Shown piece by piece: positions 31,929 through 38,516 of a DNA stretch of 42,585 nucleotides. The notes under the pieces were generated by a model. That model was not told the DNA's origin and made no database searches. It worked only from the letters and a program-made list of their open reading frames with translations. How positions within the stretch are numbered: the first letter of the stretch is position 1; each line of letters starts with the position of its first letter. Origin of the DNA: Acidimicrobiia bacterium (lineage in GTDB: Bacteria > Actinomycetota > Acidimicrobiia > Acidimicrobiales > SKKL01); the NCBI GenBank assembly GCA_016649895.1, contig JAENWR010000020.1:1-42585 (forward strand), given 5' to 3'. The translations under genes and the position numbers were made by a program.

Positions 31929-33446
31929 TCACCGGTCGCCGAAGCGATGGTGCCGGAAACGGAAGCCCACGAACATCAGGACCGCGGCGCAGAAGTACGA
32001 CGGGACGAGCGCCCACGACACCGCCTCGACGTACGCGTCCGCTCTGACCCGTGGCCCGAGTACAGCGAAAAAGACCGACCCGAAGACCGCCACCCCCAGC
32101 GCACCGACCATCTGTTGGGCCGTCTGCAACATGCCGGAGGCCGACGCACTGCTTGAATCGTTGACATCGCTCAACGTGAGCGTGACCGCGGCCGGGTTCG
32201 CAAGCGCTCCGACCGAGCCGAGCAGGACGAGTGCTGGCACGAGCACCAGCGGACTCGGCGGTTGTGCTGCCTGCGCGAGGGTGACGATGAGGGTCGTCGA
32301 GGCCAGCGCGTTGAGGACGCCCGCGACGATGAAGACGCGGGTGCCCATCCGGCGGATCACCCGAGCCGAGAAGGCCGCGACGATCACGGCGGAGATCGGC
32401 GCCGGAGCGGTGGCCACCGCGGTCTGCAGGGGATCGAGGCCGAACCCGAGCTGAAGGGTCAGGGTCAAGAGGAAGAAGGGGGCGAACCCCATGAAGCCGA
32501 AGAGGGCCGCAGCGAACACCCCATGGCGGAACGTCGCCAGGCGGAGCACCGCAGGGTTCAGGAGCGGCTGAACCCCGGCCGCGGCCACCCGCCGCTCGTA
32601 GCGCAGCAGCACCGCGACCATCGGCCCGGCGAGGAGGATGATGCCGATGTAGAAGGGCGGCCAGCCGGCCTCTCGGCCCTGGATCACCGGGAAGAGGACC
32701 ATGAGGCTCGCCATGGACATGAGGAGCATCCCTCCGACGTCGATCCGCCGGCTGTCGGTGAGGTTGACCTCCCGCAGCACCAGCGAGGCAGCGACGACCA
32801 CCAGCCCTCCGACGACGACGTTGATGTAGAAGGCGCTGCGCCAGCTGAGGCCGAACAGGTCGAGTTGGATCACCGCCCCGCTGATGAACTGCCCGAGGAC
32901 GAACCCCGCCGCGCCGATGAGGCCGAACACAGCGAAGGCTGTCGTCCGCTCCCTCGGCGGGAACGCGACCTGGATCATCGCCAGCACCTGCGGTGAGGCC
33001 AGTCCGCCGAAGATCCCCTGCAGAAGGCGACAGGCGACCACCACCCCGATCGACGGGGCGAGCGCGGCGATGAGCGAGGAGAGGGCGAATCCCGCGATGC
33101 CGAGCAGGAAGAGCCGGCGCCGCCCGAAGATGTCCCCCAGTCGCCCTCCGATCGCGAGGACGGTGGCGTAGCTGATCTGGTAGATCACGACCAGCCACTG
33201 CAGCGCTGCCGGGCTGGCATCGAATTCTGTCTGGATGATGGGCAGGGCCACATTGAGCGAACCCAGCGAGGACACCACGATGAACTGCCCGAGCAGGACG
33301 GTGACGAGGATCAGCCAGCGTCGTGGATCGCCGTCGGCGAGCACCGCACCCTCCACCGCGACCACAACGTCGCCATCGAGGACACCCAGGCCCTGAGCTG
33401 GAGCGATCTCGAGCCCGTGCCGGGGCTGGCCACCTTCCTGCGTCAT
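31929..33446 (-). CDS. DHA2-type MFS transporter
   Basis: A protein of about 505 residues with about 14 predicted membrane helices. The N-terminus is a cytoplasmic region of about 40 residues before RRWLILVTVLLGQFIVVSSLGSLNVALP (first helix). Motif A is seen in GGRLGDIFGRRRLFLLG, and helix 5 includes FGLIGAAGFVLGQFISGA. Export or import of the pathway compound is likely. The start is uncertain: ATG 33446 has GAGAGG 8 nt upstream, while ATGs at 33473 and 33488 lack Shine-Dalgarno sequences, and the last lies 3 bp from the palindrome at 33492. It is divergent from the second amidohydrolase gene. The 130 bp after its stop hold the upstream region of the first amidohydrolase. Confidence 0.88.
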   Translation of the reverse strand: MTQEGGQPRHGLEIAPAQGLGVLDGDVVVAVEGAVLADGDPRRWLILVTVLLGQFIVVSSLGSLNVALPIIQTEFDASPAALQWLVVIYQISYATVLAIGGRLGDIFGRRRLFLLGIAGFALSSLIAALAPSIGVVVACRLLQGIFGGLASPQVLAMIQVAFPPRERTTAFAVFGLIGAAGFVLGQFISGAVIQLDLFGLSWRSAFYINVVVGGLVVVAASLVLREVNLTDSRRIDVGGMLLMSMASLMVLFPVIQGREAGWPPFYIGIILLAGPMVAVLLRYERRVAAAGVQPLLNPAVLRLATFRHGVFAAALFGFMGFAPFFLLTLTLQLGFGLDPLQTAVATAPAPISAVIVAAFSARVIRRMGTRVFIVAGVLNALASTTLIVTLAQAAQPPSPLVLVPALVLLGSVGALANPAAVTLTLSDVNDSSSASASGMLQTAQQMVGALGVAVFGSVFFAVLGPRVRADAYVEAVSWALVPSYFCAAVLMFVGFRFRHHRFGDR

Positions 33447-33491
33447 CCACCGGGCCTCTCGGTCGTTGCTCATTGAGGGCAAACCCATGGT

Positions 33492-33504
33492 AGAATCAGA
33501 TTCT
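33492..33504. promoter_or_regulatory. Perfect 13-bp palindrome between the MFS and second amidohydrolase genes
   Basis: AGAATC-A-GATTCT is perfectly symmetric around position 33498, within the divergent gap. Flanks GGT...GTTCC are also near-symmetric. A TetR-type dimer site controlling both genes is likely. It differs from the KstR consensus (AAC-N2-GTT) in spacing, so I do not call it KstR. Confidence 0.75.
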
Positions 33505-33581
33505 GTTCCTGGTCTATTCGCCGCCGACCCCGGACCACCGACGACGACCTCGACACCGTTCTCAAACACATAGGAGGGGCC

Positions 33582-34778
33582 ATGGCTTCCCACGTTGACT
33601 TCCAGTACTTCGACTGCGACAACCACTTCTACGAGGCCCTCGACGCCTTCACCCGCCACATCGATCCCGCCTACGCCAAGCGTGCGATGCAGTGGGCCGA
33701 GATCGGCGGCAAGCAGCGCCTCCTCGTGGGCGAGAAGGTCAACCGGTTCATCCCCAACCCCACGTTCGACCCCGTCTCCAAGCCCGGTGCGCTCGACGAG
33801 TACTTCCGTGGCCGCAACCCCAAGGGCGCCGACACCCGCGAGCTCTTCGGCGAGCTCGATCGGATCGCCGATCGCCCCGAGTACCGCGACCGTGACGCGC
33901 GCATCCGCCTGATGGACGAACAGGGCATGCAGGGCGCCATCTTCCTTCCCACGCTCGGCGTCGGCATGGAGCAGCCGCTCCTCAACGACCCGCCCGCGCT
34001 CATCGCAGCGTTCCGGGCGTTCAACCGCTGGATGCAGGAGGACTGGGGCTTCTCGTACAAGGAGCGCATCTTCGCCGCTCCGATCCTCACACTCGTCGAC
34101 CCCGAGGCCGCGGTGGCCGAGCTCGAGTGGGCGCTCGAGCAGGACGCTCGGTTCATCCTCATGCTCCCCGGACCGGTGATGACCCCGGCCGGCGGACGCT
34201 CACCGGTAGGCCCCGAGTACGAGCCACTGTGGAGCCGCATCAACGAAGCCGGCGTCACCGTCGTCTACCACGGCGGCGACAGCTTCTACAGCTCCTACCA
34301 GAAGCACTGGGGTGAAGGCGCCCAGATGGAGGCCTTCCGCCAGAACCCCTTCCGGTCGATCATCTCCCACAGCGCGATCCAGGACCAGTTCGCCAACATG
34401 CTGGCCCACGGGCACTTCGCACGCTTCCCCAACCTGCGCATCGCGTCGATCGAGACCGGCTCGGACTGGGTCTTCCACCTCCACGAGAAGCTCACGAAGT
34501 CCTTCGGCCAGACCCCTCACGCCTACCCCGAAGATCCCCGCGAGACGTTCAAGCGCCACGTGTGGGTCTCGCCCTTCTACGAGGACGAGCTCGGGGAGCT
34601 GAAGGACCTCCTCGGCGTCGACCGCATCCTCATGGGATCGGACTACCCCCACGCCGAGGGACTCGCCGACCCGTCCAGCTACATCAAGGACCTCAGGAAC
34701 TTCGACTACTCCGACGACGAGGCCCACCTGGTGATGCGAGACAACGGGCTCGAGCTGGCGCAGCGCCGAACCGCCTGA
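33582..34778 (+). CDS. Amidohydrolase-2 family protein (second paralogue)
   Basis: A 398-residue TIM-barrel protein. It begins YFDCDNHFYEALDAFTRHID, the form of the metal-binding N-terminal strand used in a large actinobacterial amidohydrolase group (D-x-D-N-H-x-Y-E). Further signs are GAIFLPTLGVGMEQPL, VVYHGGDSFYSSYQ, ASIETGSDWVFHLHEKL and GSDYPHAEGLADP with the C-terminal catalytic Asp and His. AGGAGGGG precedes the ATG. It is probably co-transcribed with the acyl-CoA carboxylase subunit, across a gap with two alternative hairpins. It is more similar in layout to the 30572 paralogue than to the 37639 one. Confidence 0.9.
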   Translation: MASHVDFQYFDCDNHFYEALDAFTRHIDPAYAKRAMQWAEIGGKQRLLVGEKVNRFIPNPTFDPVSKPGALDEYFRGRNPKGADTRELFGELDRIADRPEYRDRDARIRLMDEQGMQGAIFLPTLGVGMEQPLLNDPPALIAAFRAFNRWMQEDWGFSYKERIFAAPILTLVDPEAAVAELEWALEQDARFILMLPGPVMTPAGGRSPVGPEYEPLWSRINEAGVTVVYHGGDSFYSSYQKHWGEGAQMEAFRQNPFRSIISHSAIQDQFANMLAHGHFARFPNLRIASIETGSDWVFHLHEKLTKSFGQTPHAYPEDPRETFKRHVWVSPFYEDELGELKDLLGVDRILMGSDYPHAEGLADPSSYIKDLRNFDYSDDEAHLVMRDNGLELAQRRTA

Positions 34779-34801
34779 CCTGAGGCCACCCCACAGCGCT
34801 C

Positions 34802-34862
34802 CGGACCCGAGGCCAGAGGACCCCCCGCCTCGGCCTCGGGTCCGTGATGCGACGGACCCGAG
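34802..34862. promoter_or_regulatory. Two mutually exclusive hairpins between the amidohydrolase and carboxylase genes
   Basis: Arm 1 (CGGACCCGAGGCC, 34802-34814) pairs perfectly over 13 bp with arm 2 (GGCCTCGGGTCCG, 34832-34844). Arm 2 also pairs perfectly over 10 bp with arm 3 (CGGACCCGAG, 34853-34862) across an 8-nt loop. The carboxylase ribosome-binding site begins shortly after arm 3. This has the geometry of an attenuator or an RNA-processing site; no T-run follows arm 2. Confidence 0.75.
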
Positions 34863-34883
34863 TCTCGGTGAAGGAGAGATGAG

Positions 34884-36380
34884 ATGAGCGAGGAGCTACC
34901 GGGCGGCTGGGGACCCAGCCTCGACGACCTCGAGCAGCGACGCCACGTCGCCCGGGCGATGGGCGGCGAAGAACGCCTCGCCCGCCACGGCAGCGGCGGC
35001 AAGCTCGACGCACGGGCGCGTGTGCTCGAGCTGCTCGACCCCGGCAGCTTCCGCGAGCTGGGAACGTTGGTCGGCGACGTTCCGGCCGATGCCTTCGTCG
35101 CTGGAACCGGAACGATCGACGGACGCCACGTCATGGTGGGCGCCGAGGACTTCACCGTCGTCGCCGGCACCATCGCCGGCGGCAGCAACGCCAAGCGCTA
35201 CCGGCTGGCCGAACTGGCGCTGCAGGAGCGGGTCCCCTTGGTGATGATGCTCGAGGGTGCCGGCTTCCGGCCCACCGATCGCGGCCACGGGCGGAGCCCC
35301 ACCGACATGCTCATGCAAGCCCGCTGCTCGGGCTCGGTGCCGATCGTCACCGCGGTCATGGGCCCGTCGGCCGGGCACGGGGCGCTTGTCGCGCCCATGT
35401 CCGACTTCACGGTCATGACCCCGGAGGCGTCGATCTTCACGGCCGGTCCGCCCGTCGTTCGCGAAGCCACCGGCGAGGAGATCGACAAGGCCGATCTCGG
35501 CGGCCCGACCGTCGCCATCCCCAGCGGCCTGATCCACGCGCTGGCCGATGACGACGTGGATGCCCTGCGCATGGTCGCCCAGTACCTGTCCTACTTCCCA
35601 TCCAGTGCCTGGTCGTACCCACCCCTCACCGAATCCGGGGACGTCGGGATGCGTGAGGTTCCAGAACTGCTCTCGCTGGTCCCCAGAGAGAGTCGCCGCG
35701 GCTACGACATGCGCTCGGTGATCGACGCGGTGTTCGACAGCAGCGACTGGCTCGAAGTGCAGGCCGGCTTCGGGAAGTCGATCATCTGCGCGCTCGCCCA
35801 CCTCGGTGGACACCCGGTGGCTGTAGTGGCGAACCAGCCGATGGTCATCGCCGGCTCGATCGACTCGAACGCGGCCGACAAGGCCGCGCACTTCATCACC
35901 GTCGCCGACTCGTACCACCTGCCCCTGGTCTTCCTCTCCGACAACCCCGGCATGCTGCCAGGCTCGACGTCGGAACGGGCCGGGGTGCTGCGCAGCGGTG
36001 CTCGGATGTACGCAGCGCAGACGCTGGCATCGACCACGAAGCTCCACCTGACGCTTCGGAAGGCCTACGGCTTCGGTTCGATGGTGATGGCGATGGGGGC
36101 CTTCGATCACCAGACGTCCTCGTTCGCCTTCCCCGGGGCCACCCTCGGCGCCATGAGCGCTGGAGCCAGCGGCCGTGCCATGCACGCCGACGAGGACCAA
36201 GCGGCGGCACTCCGCCGGGCCGAGCTGGATGCCTCCTACAACTCGGCGAGCGGTCTCGGGTTCGACGAGCTGATCGACCCCCGTGAGGCGCGCAACGCCC
36301 TGCTCAGCGCGCTGCGGCTCTCGCTCTCGCGCCGCCAGGCGCCCGCTGAGCCGGTGCCGCGCTTCGCCATCACGCCCTGA
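34884..36380 (+). CDS. Acyl-CoA carboxylase, carboxyltransferase (beta) subunit
   Basis: A 498-residue crotonase-superfamily carboxyltransferase like propionyl- or methylcrotonyl-CoA carboxylase beta. It moves carboxyl from biotin to an acyl-CoA. The N-terminal domain shows ARARVLELLDPGSFRELGTL, then VVAGTIAGGSNAKRYRLAELALQERVPLVMMLEGAG (in parts). The C-terminal domain has RGYDMRSVIDAVFDSSDWLEVQAGFGKSIICALAHLGGHPVAVVANQP (in parts) and LVFLSDNPGMLPGS. AAGGAGAG lies before the ATG. No biotin carboxylase or biotin-carrier gene is in the window, so the alpha subunit must come from elsewhere. The acyl substrate cannot be told from these motifs. Confidence 0.93.
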   Translation: MSEELPGGWGPSLDDLEQRRHVARAMGGEERLARHGSGGKLDARARVLELLDPGSFRELGTLVGDVPADAFVAGTGTIDGRHVMVGAEDFTVVAGTIAGGSNAKRYRLAELALQERVPLVMMLEGAGFRPTDRGHGRSPTDMLMQARCSGSVPIVTAVMGPSAGHGALVAPMSDFTVMTPEASIFTAGPPVVREATGEEIDKADLGGPTVAIPSGLIHALADDDVDALRMVAQYLSYFPSSAWSYPPLTESGDVGMREVPELLSLVPRESRRGYDMRSVIDAVFDSSDWLEVQAGFGKSIICALAHLGGHPVAVVANQPMVIAGSIDSNAADKAAHFITVADSYHLPLVFLSDNPGMLPGSTSERAGVLRSGARMYAAQTLASTTKLHLTLRKAYGFGSMVMAMGAFDHQTSSFAFPGATLGAMSAGASGRAMHADEDQAAALRRAELDASYNSASGLGFDELIDPREARNALLSALRLSLSRRQAPAEPVPRFAITP

Positions 36381-36381
36381 G

Positions 36382-36403
36382 CCGCCCTCCACCCCGAGGG
36401 CGG
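36382..36403. terminator. Hairpin after the carboxylase gene
   Basis: CCGCCCTC (36382-36389) and GAGGGCGG (36396-36403) form an 8-bp perfect stem with a 6-nt loop, starting 2 bp after the carboxylase stop codon. There is no T-run, as is usual for high-GC actinobacterial terminators. Confidence 0.72.
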
Positions 36404-36411
36404 TCTGGACC

Positions 36412-36454
36412 CGGTTCCGTCGGCACTGGACTCCCCAAGGTGCCGGCGGAACCG
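36412..36454. terminator. Bidirectional hairpin between convergent carboxylase and glycosidase genes
   Basis: 36412-36426 pairs with 36440-36454 over 15 positions (14 Watson-Crick and one G-T), with a 13-nt loop. The left arm begins CGGTTCCG and the right arm ends CGGAACCG. It ends 7 bp before the glycosidase stop codon and so can serve both genes. Confidence 0.75.
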
Positions 36455-36461
36455 CCACCAC

Positions 36462-37613
36462 TCAGGCCATGGCGACCACGAGGGCGCTCCAGGATTGGGG
36501 CACCGCTCCGAGGCCGGTCCCGTCGTCGGGGTGCCAATGCTCTGCCATCCTCGACCGCGCCGCGCCGCGACGGGCCGATGTCCGCAGCGACTCCTCCAAC
36601 CGAGCCTCACCTCGGTTCCGTGCCGCCCACCACAGCAGGTACGTGAGCTGGGGCCAGGCGCTCCCCCGCCAGTACTGGTCGGGCCGGAACACCTCCTCCG
36701 CTCGGTGCACGCCGGTCGGACCGTAGGTCGCCGCGAACGCGCAGGGGTCGAGCAGCTGATCGATCGCGGAGCGAACCGCAACGGGTCGCCGACTCACCAG
36801 CAGGGGCAACAGCGCGTCGAGCGTTCGGACCCGACCGCTTCCGTGACCGGAGTCGCCGACGTCGACCCACGTGCCGGCCTCCGCTGACCACGAGACGTCG
36901 AGGCGATCGACGATCTCGAGCGCGTCACGCTGGAGGTGCTCGTCATCGGTCACCCATGCCAGCTCGAGCGCGTTGAACGCCACGAGTGCGTTGAAGCCCG
37001 CAGGGGCGCAGGCGAAGGCCGAGTTCGAGATCGGTGCACCCGCGTCGGAGGGCATGATCGATCGGACGAGCTCACCCTTGACCACCCACCACCGATCGAG
37101 TGAGAAGTGGCCGTCGACCCAGTGGTCCCACCGTGGGCTGTTGTCGGCGCCGGTCTCCCAGGGGTGGACCACGCTGACGAGTCCGTCGACGCGGGCCCGG
37201 TGCCGCAGGAGGAAGTCGAAGCCCTGCCTCGCGCGCTCGAGGAGCCCGGTCGGGATGTCGACACCGGCTCGGTGGAGCCGAGCGATGGCGTGGCCGTACA
37301 TCGGTGGCTGGGTGATCGCCGACGTGTCGGGCAGCTTCCAGAAGTCGGCGTGGGGGCTCGGCCCGTGGTAGCGGATGTGGGGGACGAAGCCGTCTCGGCG
37401 CTGACACCCGAGCAGGGTGTCGAGCTCGACGAGCGCCCGGTCGGGGCGGTCGAGCGCGTTCCACGCGATGGCGTGGAACGCCGAGTCCCAGAGCCACTGC
37501 CACGGGTACACGAGCGCGCTCGGAACCGTGTACCCGTCGCGGTGGAGGTGCCGCTCCATCACCGCTCGGGCGGTGGAGGTCAGCGTGGTCGTCGTTGCTC
37601 CCAGTCGGGGCAT
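36462..37613 (-). CDS. GH63-like glycoside hydrolase (mannosyl/glucosylglycerate hydrolase-like, MGH1 type)
   Basis: A 383-residue (alpha/alpha) barrel protein. The N-terminal YPWQWLWDSAFHAIAWNALD and the middle motif HPWETGADNSPRWDHW are hallmarks of the bacterial GH63/MGH1-like glycosidases, which release sugar from mannosylglycerate or glucosylglycerate (compatible solutes). The C-terminal RPDQYWRGSAWPQLTYLLWWAARN has the usual RGxxW block. I set the start at MPRLGATTTT; the upstream codons overlap the next gene and look non-coding. It is the last gene of an operon with an amidohydrolase and a double CoA-transferase. A glycosidase there is odd; it may act on a glycosylated form of the substrate. 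Specificity is uncertain. Confidence 0.78.
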   Translation of the reverse strand: MPRLGATTTTLTSTARAVMERHLHRDGYTVPSALVYPWQWLWDSAFHAIAWNALDRPDRALVELDTLLGCQRRDGFVPHIRYHGPSPHADFWKLPDTSAITQPPMYGHAIARLHRAGVDIPTGLLERARQGFDFLLRHRARVDGLVSVVHPWETGADNSPRWDHWVDGHFSLDRWWVVKGELVRSIMPSDAGAPISNSAFACAPAGFNALVAFNALELAWVTDDEHLQRDALEIVDRLDVSWSAEAGTWVDVGDSGHGSGRVRTLDALLPLLVSRRPVAVRSAIDQLLDPCAFAATYGPTGVHRAEEVFRPDQYWRGSAWPQLTYLLWWAARNRGEARLEESLRTSARRGAARSRMAEHWHPDDGTGLGAVPQSWSALVVAMA

Positions 37614-37638
37614 CCTGGCACCCTGTGCTGGCGCGGCC

Positions 37639-38514
37639 TCAGACGTCGAGACCGAAGACCCGGATCGCGTTCTCGCGGAGGAACTTGGGCCACACGCCCT
37701 CATTGAAGGGGACATCGGGCATGTCGCGGAACTGGCGCTCGAGGGTCAGCCCGGCCGGGAAGTACCCGCAGTACATGATCTTGTCGGAGCCACGCGAGTT
37801 CGCGTAGTTGATGATGTCCTTCGGGTAGTGCTTCGGGGCGAACGCGCTGGTCATGTAGTGGAGGCCCGGCCACTTCAGCATCAGCTTCACGGCGAGCGCC
37901 GTCCAGGGTTCGGCACCGTGCATCATCACCATCGTGAGCTCCGGGAAGTCGTAGAGGACCTCGTCGAAGTGCTCGACGTGCTGGGGCCAGCTGGGCATGC
38001 GCGGTCCGACGATCCCGCCGTTGATGCAGATCGGCAGGCCGAGCTCCACGCACTTGGAGTAGATCGGGTACATCTTCTTGTCGTTGACCGGCACCTGCGG
38101 GAAGGTGCCGCTCGGGAAGCACTGCACCGCGACGATGTCGTGCTCGGACTTGTGCTCCTCCATCCTCCGCAACGACTCCATCCCGTCGTTGGGATCGACC
38201 CGCCCCATCAGGAAGAAGCGGCCGGGATGTTCCCTCTTGGCCCGGATGCCGCTCTCCGACACCCCGGTCACGCCAACCGCGATCTTGAACGCGTCCATCT
38301 TCTGGACGATCCACTGCACGGGATCCTCGTCCGGGCTGATCACGTCCGGGACGTCCTTGAACATGTACTGGGCGGGGAATTGGAACTCCTCCTTGCTCTG
38401 CTGGTCCTTCAGCAGTGGCCGGAAGAAGTCGTAGGTCGCCATCTTCTCTTCGATGCTCTGGAAGGGGAACCCGATGCCGAGATCGACGATCCCGAGGTCG
38501 GTGGGTATGGCCAT
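37639..38514 (-). CDS. Amidohydrolase-2 family protein (third paralogue) without the N-terminal HxH motif
   Basis: A 291-residue, shorter member of the PF04909-like family. The N-terminal strand that normally brings metal ligands reads VDLGIGFPFQSIEEKM, with no D-x-H. Later parts are family-like: ILE-type barrel segment GRFFLMGRVDPNDGMESLRRME, LPICINGGIVGPRMPSW, MVMMHGAEPWTALAVKL and FLRENAIRVFGLDV. The start is ATG 38514, with GGAAG 7 nt upstream; a GTG two codons earlier is too near that sequence. It starts 2 bp after the CoA-transferase stop, so expression is linked. Loss of the first motif suggests a changed metal site or a non-hydrolytic reaction. Confidence 0.85.
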   Translation of the reverse strand: MAIPTDLGIVDLGIGFPFQSIEEKMATYDFFRPLLKDQQSKEEFQFPAQYMFKDVPDVISPDEDPVQWIVQKMDAFKIAVGVTGVSESGIRAKREHPGRFFLMGRVDPNDGMESLRRMEEHKSEHDIVAVQCFPSGTFPQVPVNDKKMYPIYSKCVELGLPICINGGIVGPRMPSWPQHVEHFDEVLYDFPELTMVMMHGAEPWTALAVKLMLKWPGLHYMTSAFAPKHYPKDIINYANSRGSDKIMYCGYFPAGLTLERQFRDMPDVPFNEGVWPKFLRENAIRVFGLDV

Positions 38515-38516
38515 GA

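Noticed and set aside
33492..33504. KstR-type operator (cholesterol regulon)
   Set aside because: KstR sites have AAC-N2-GTT symmetry of even spacing; this palindrome has a single central base and GAATC arms. No steroid-ring genes are present.
34802..34844. Simple intrinsic terminator after the second amidohydrolase gene
   Set aside because: No T-run follows, and a third complementary arm makes a switch-like arrangement more fitting. I listed it as regulatory.
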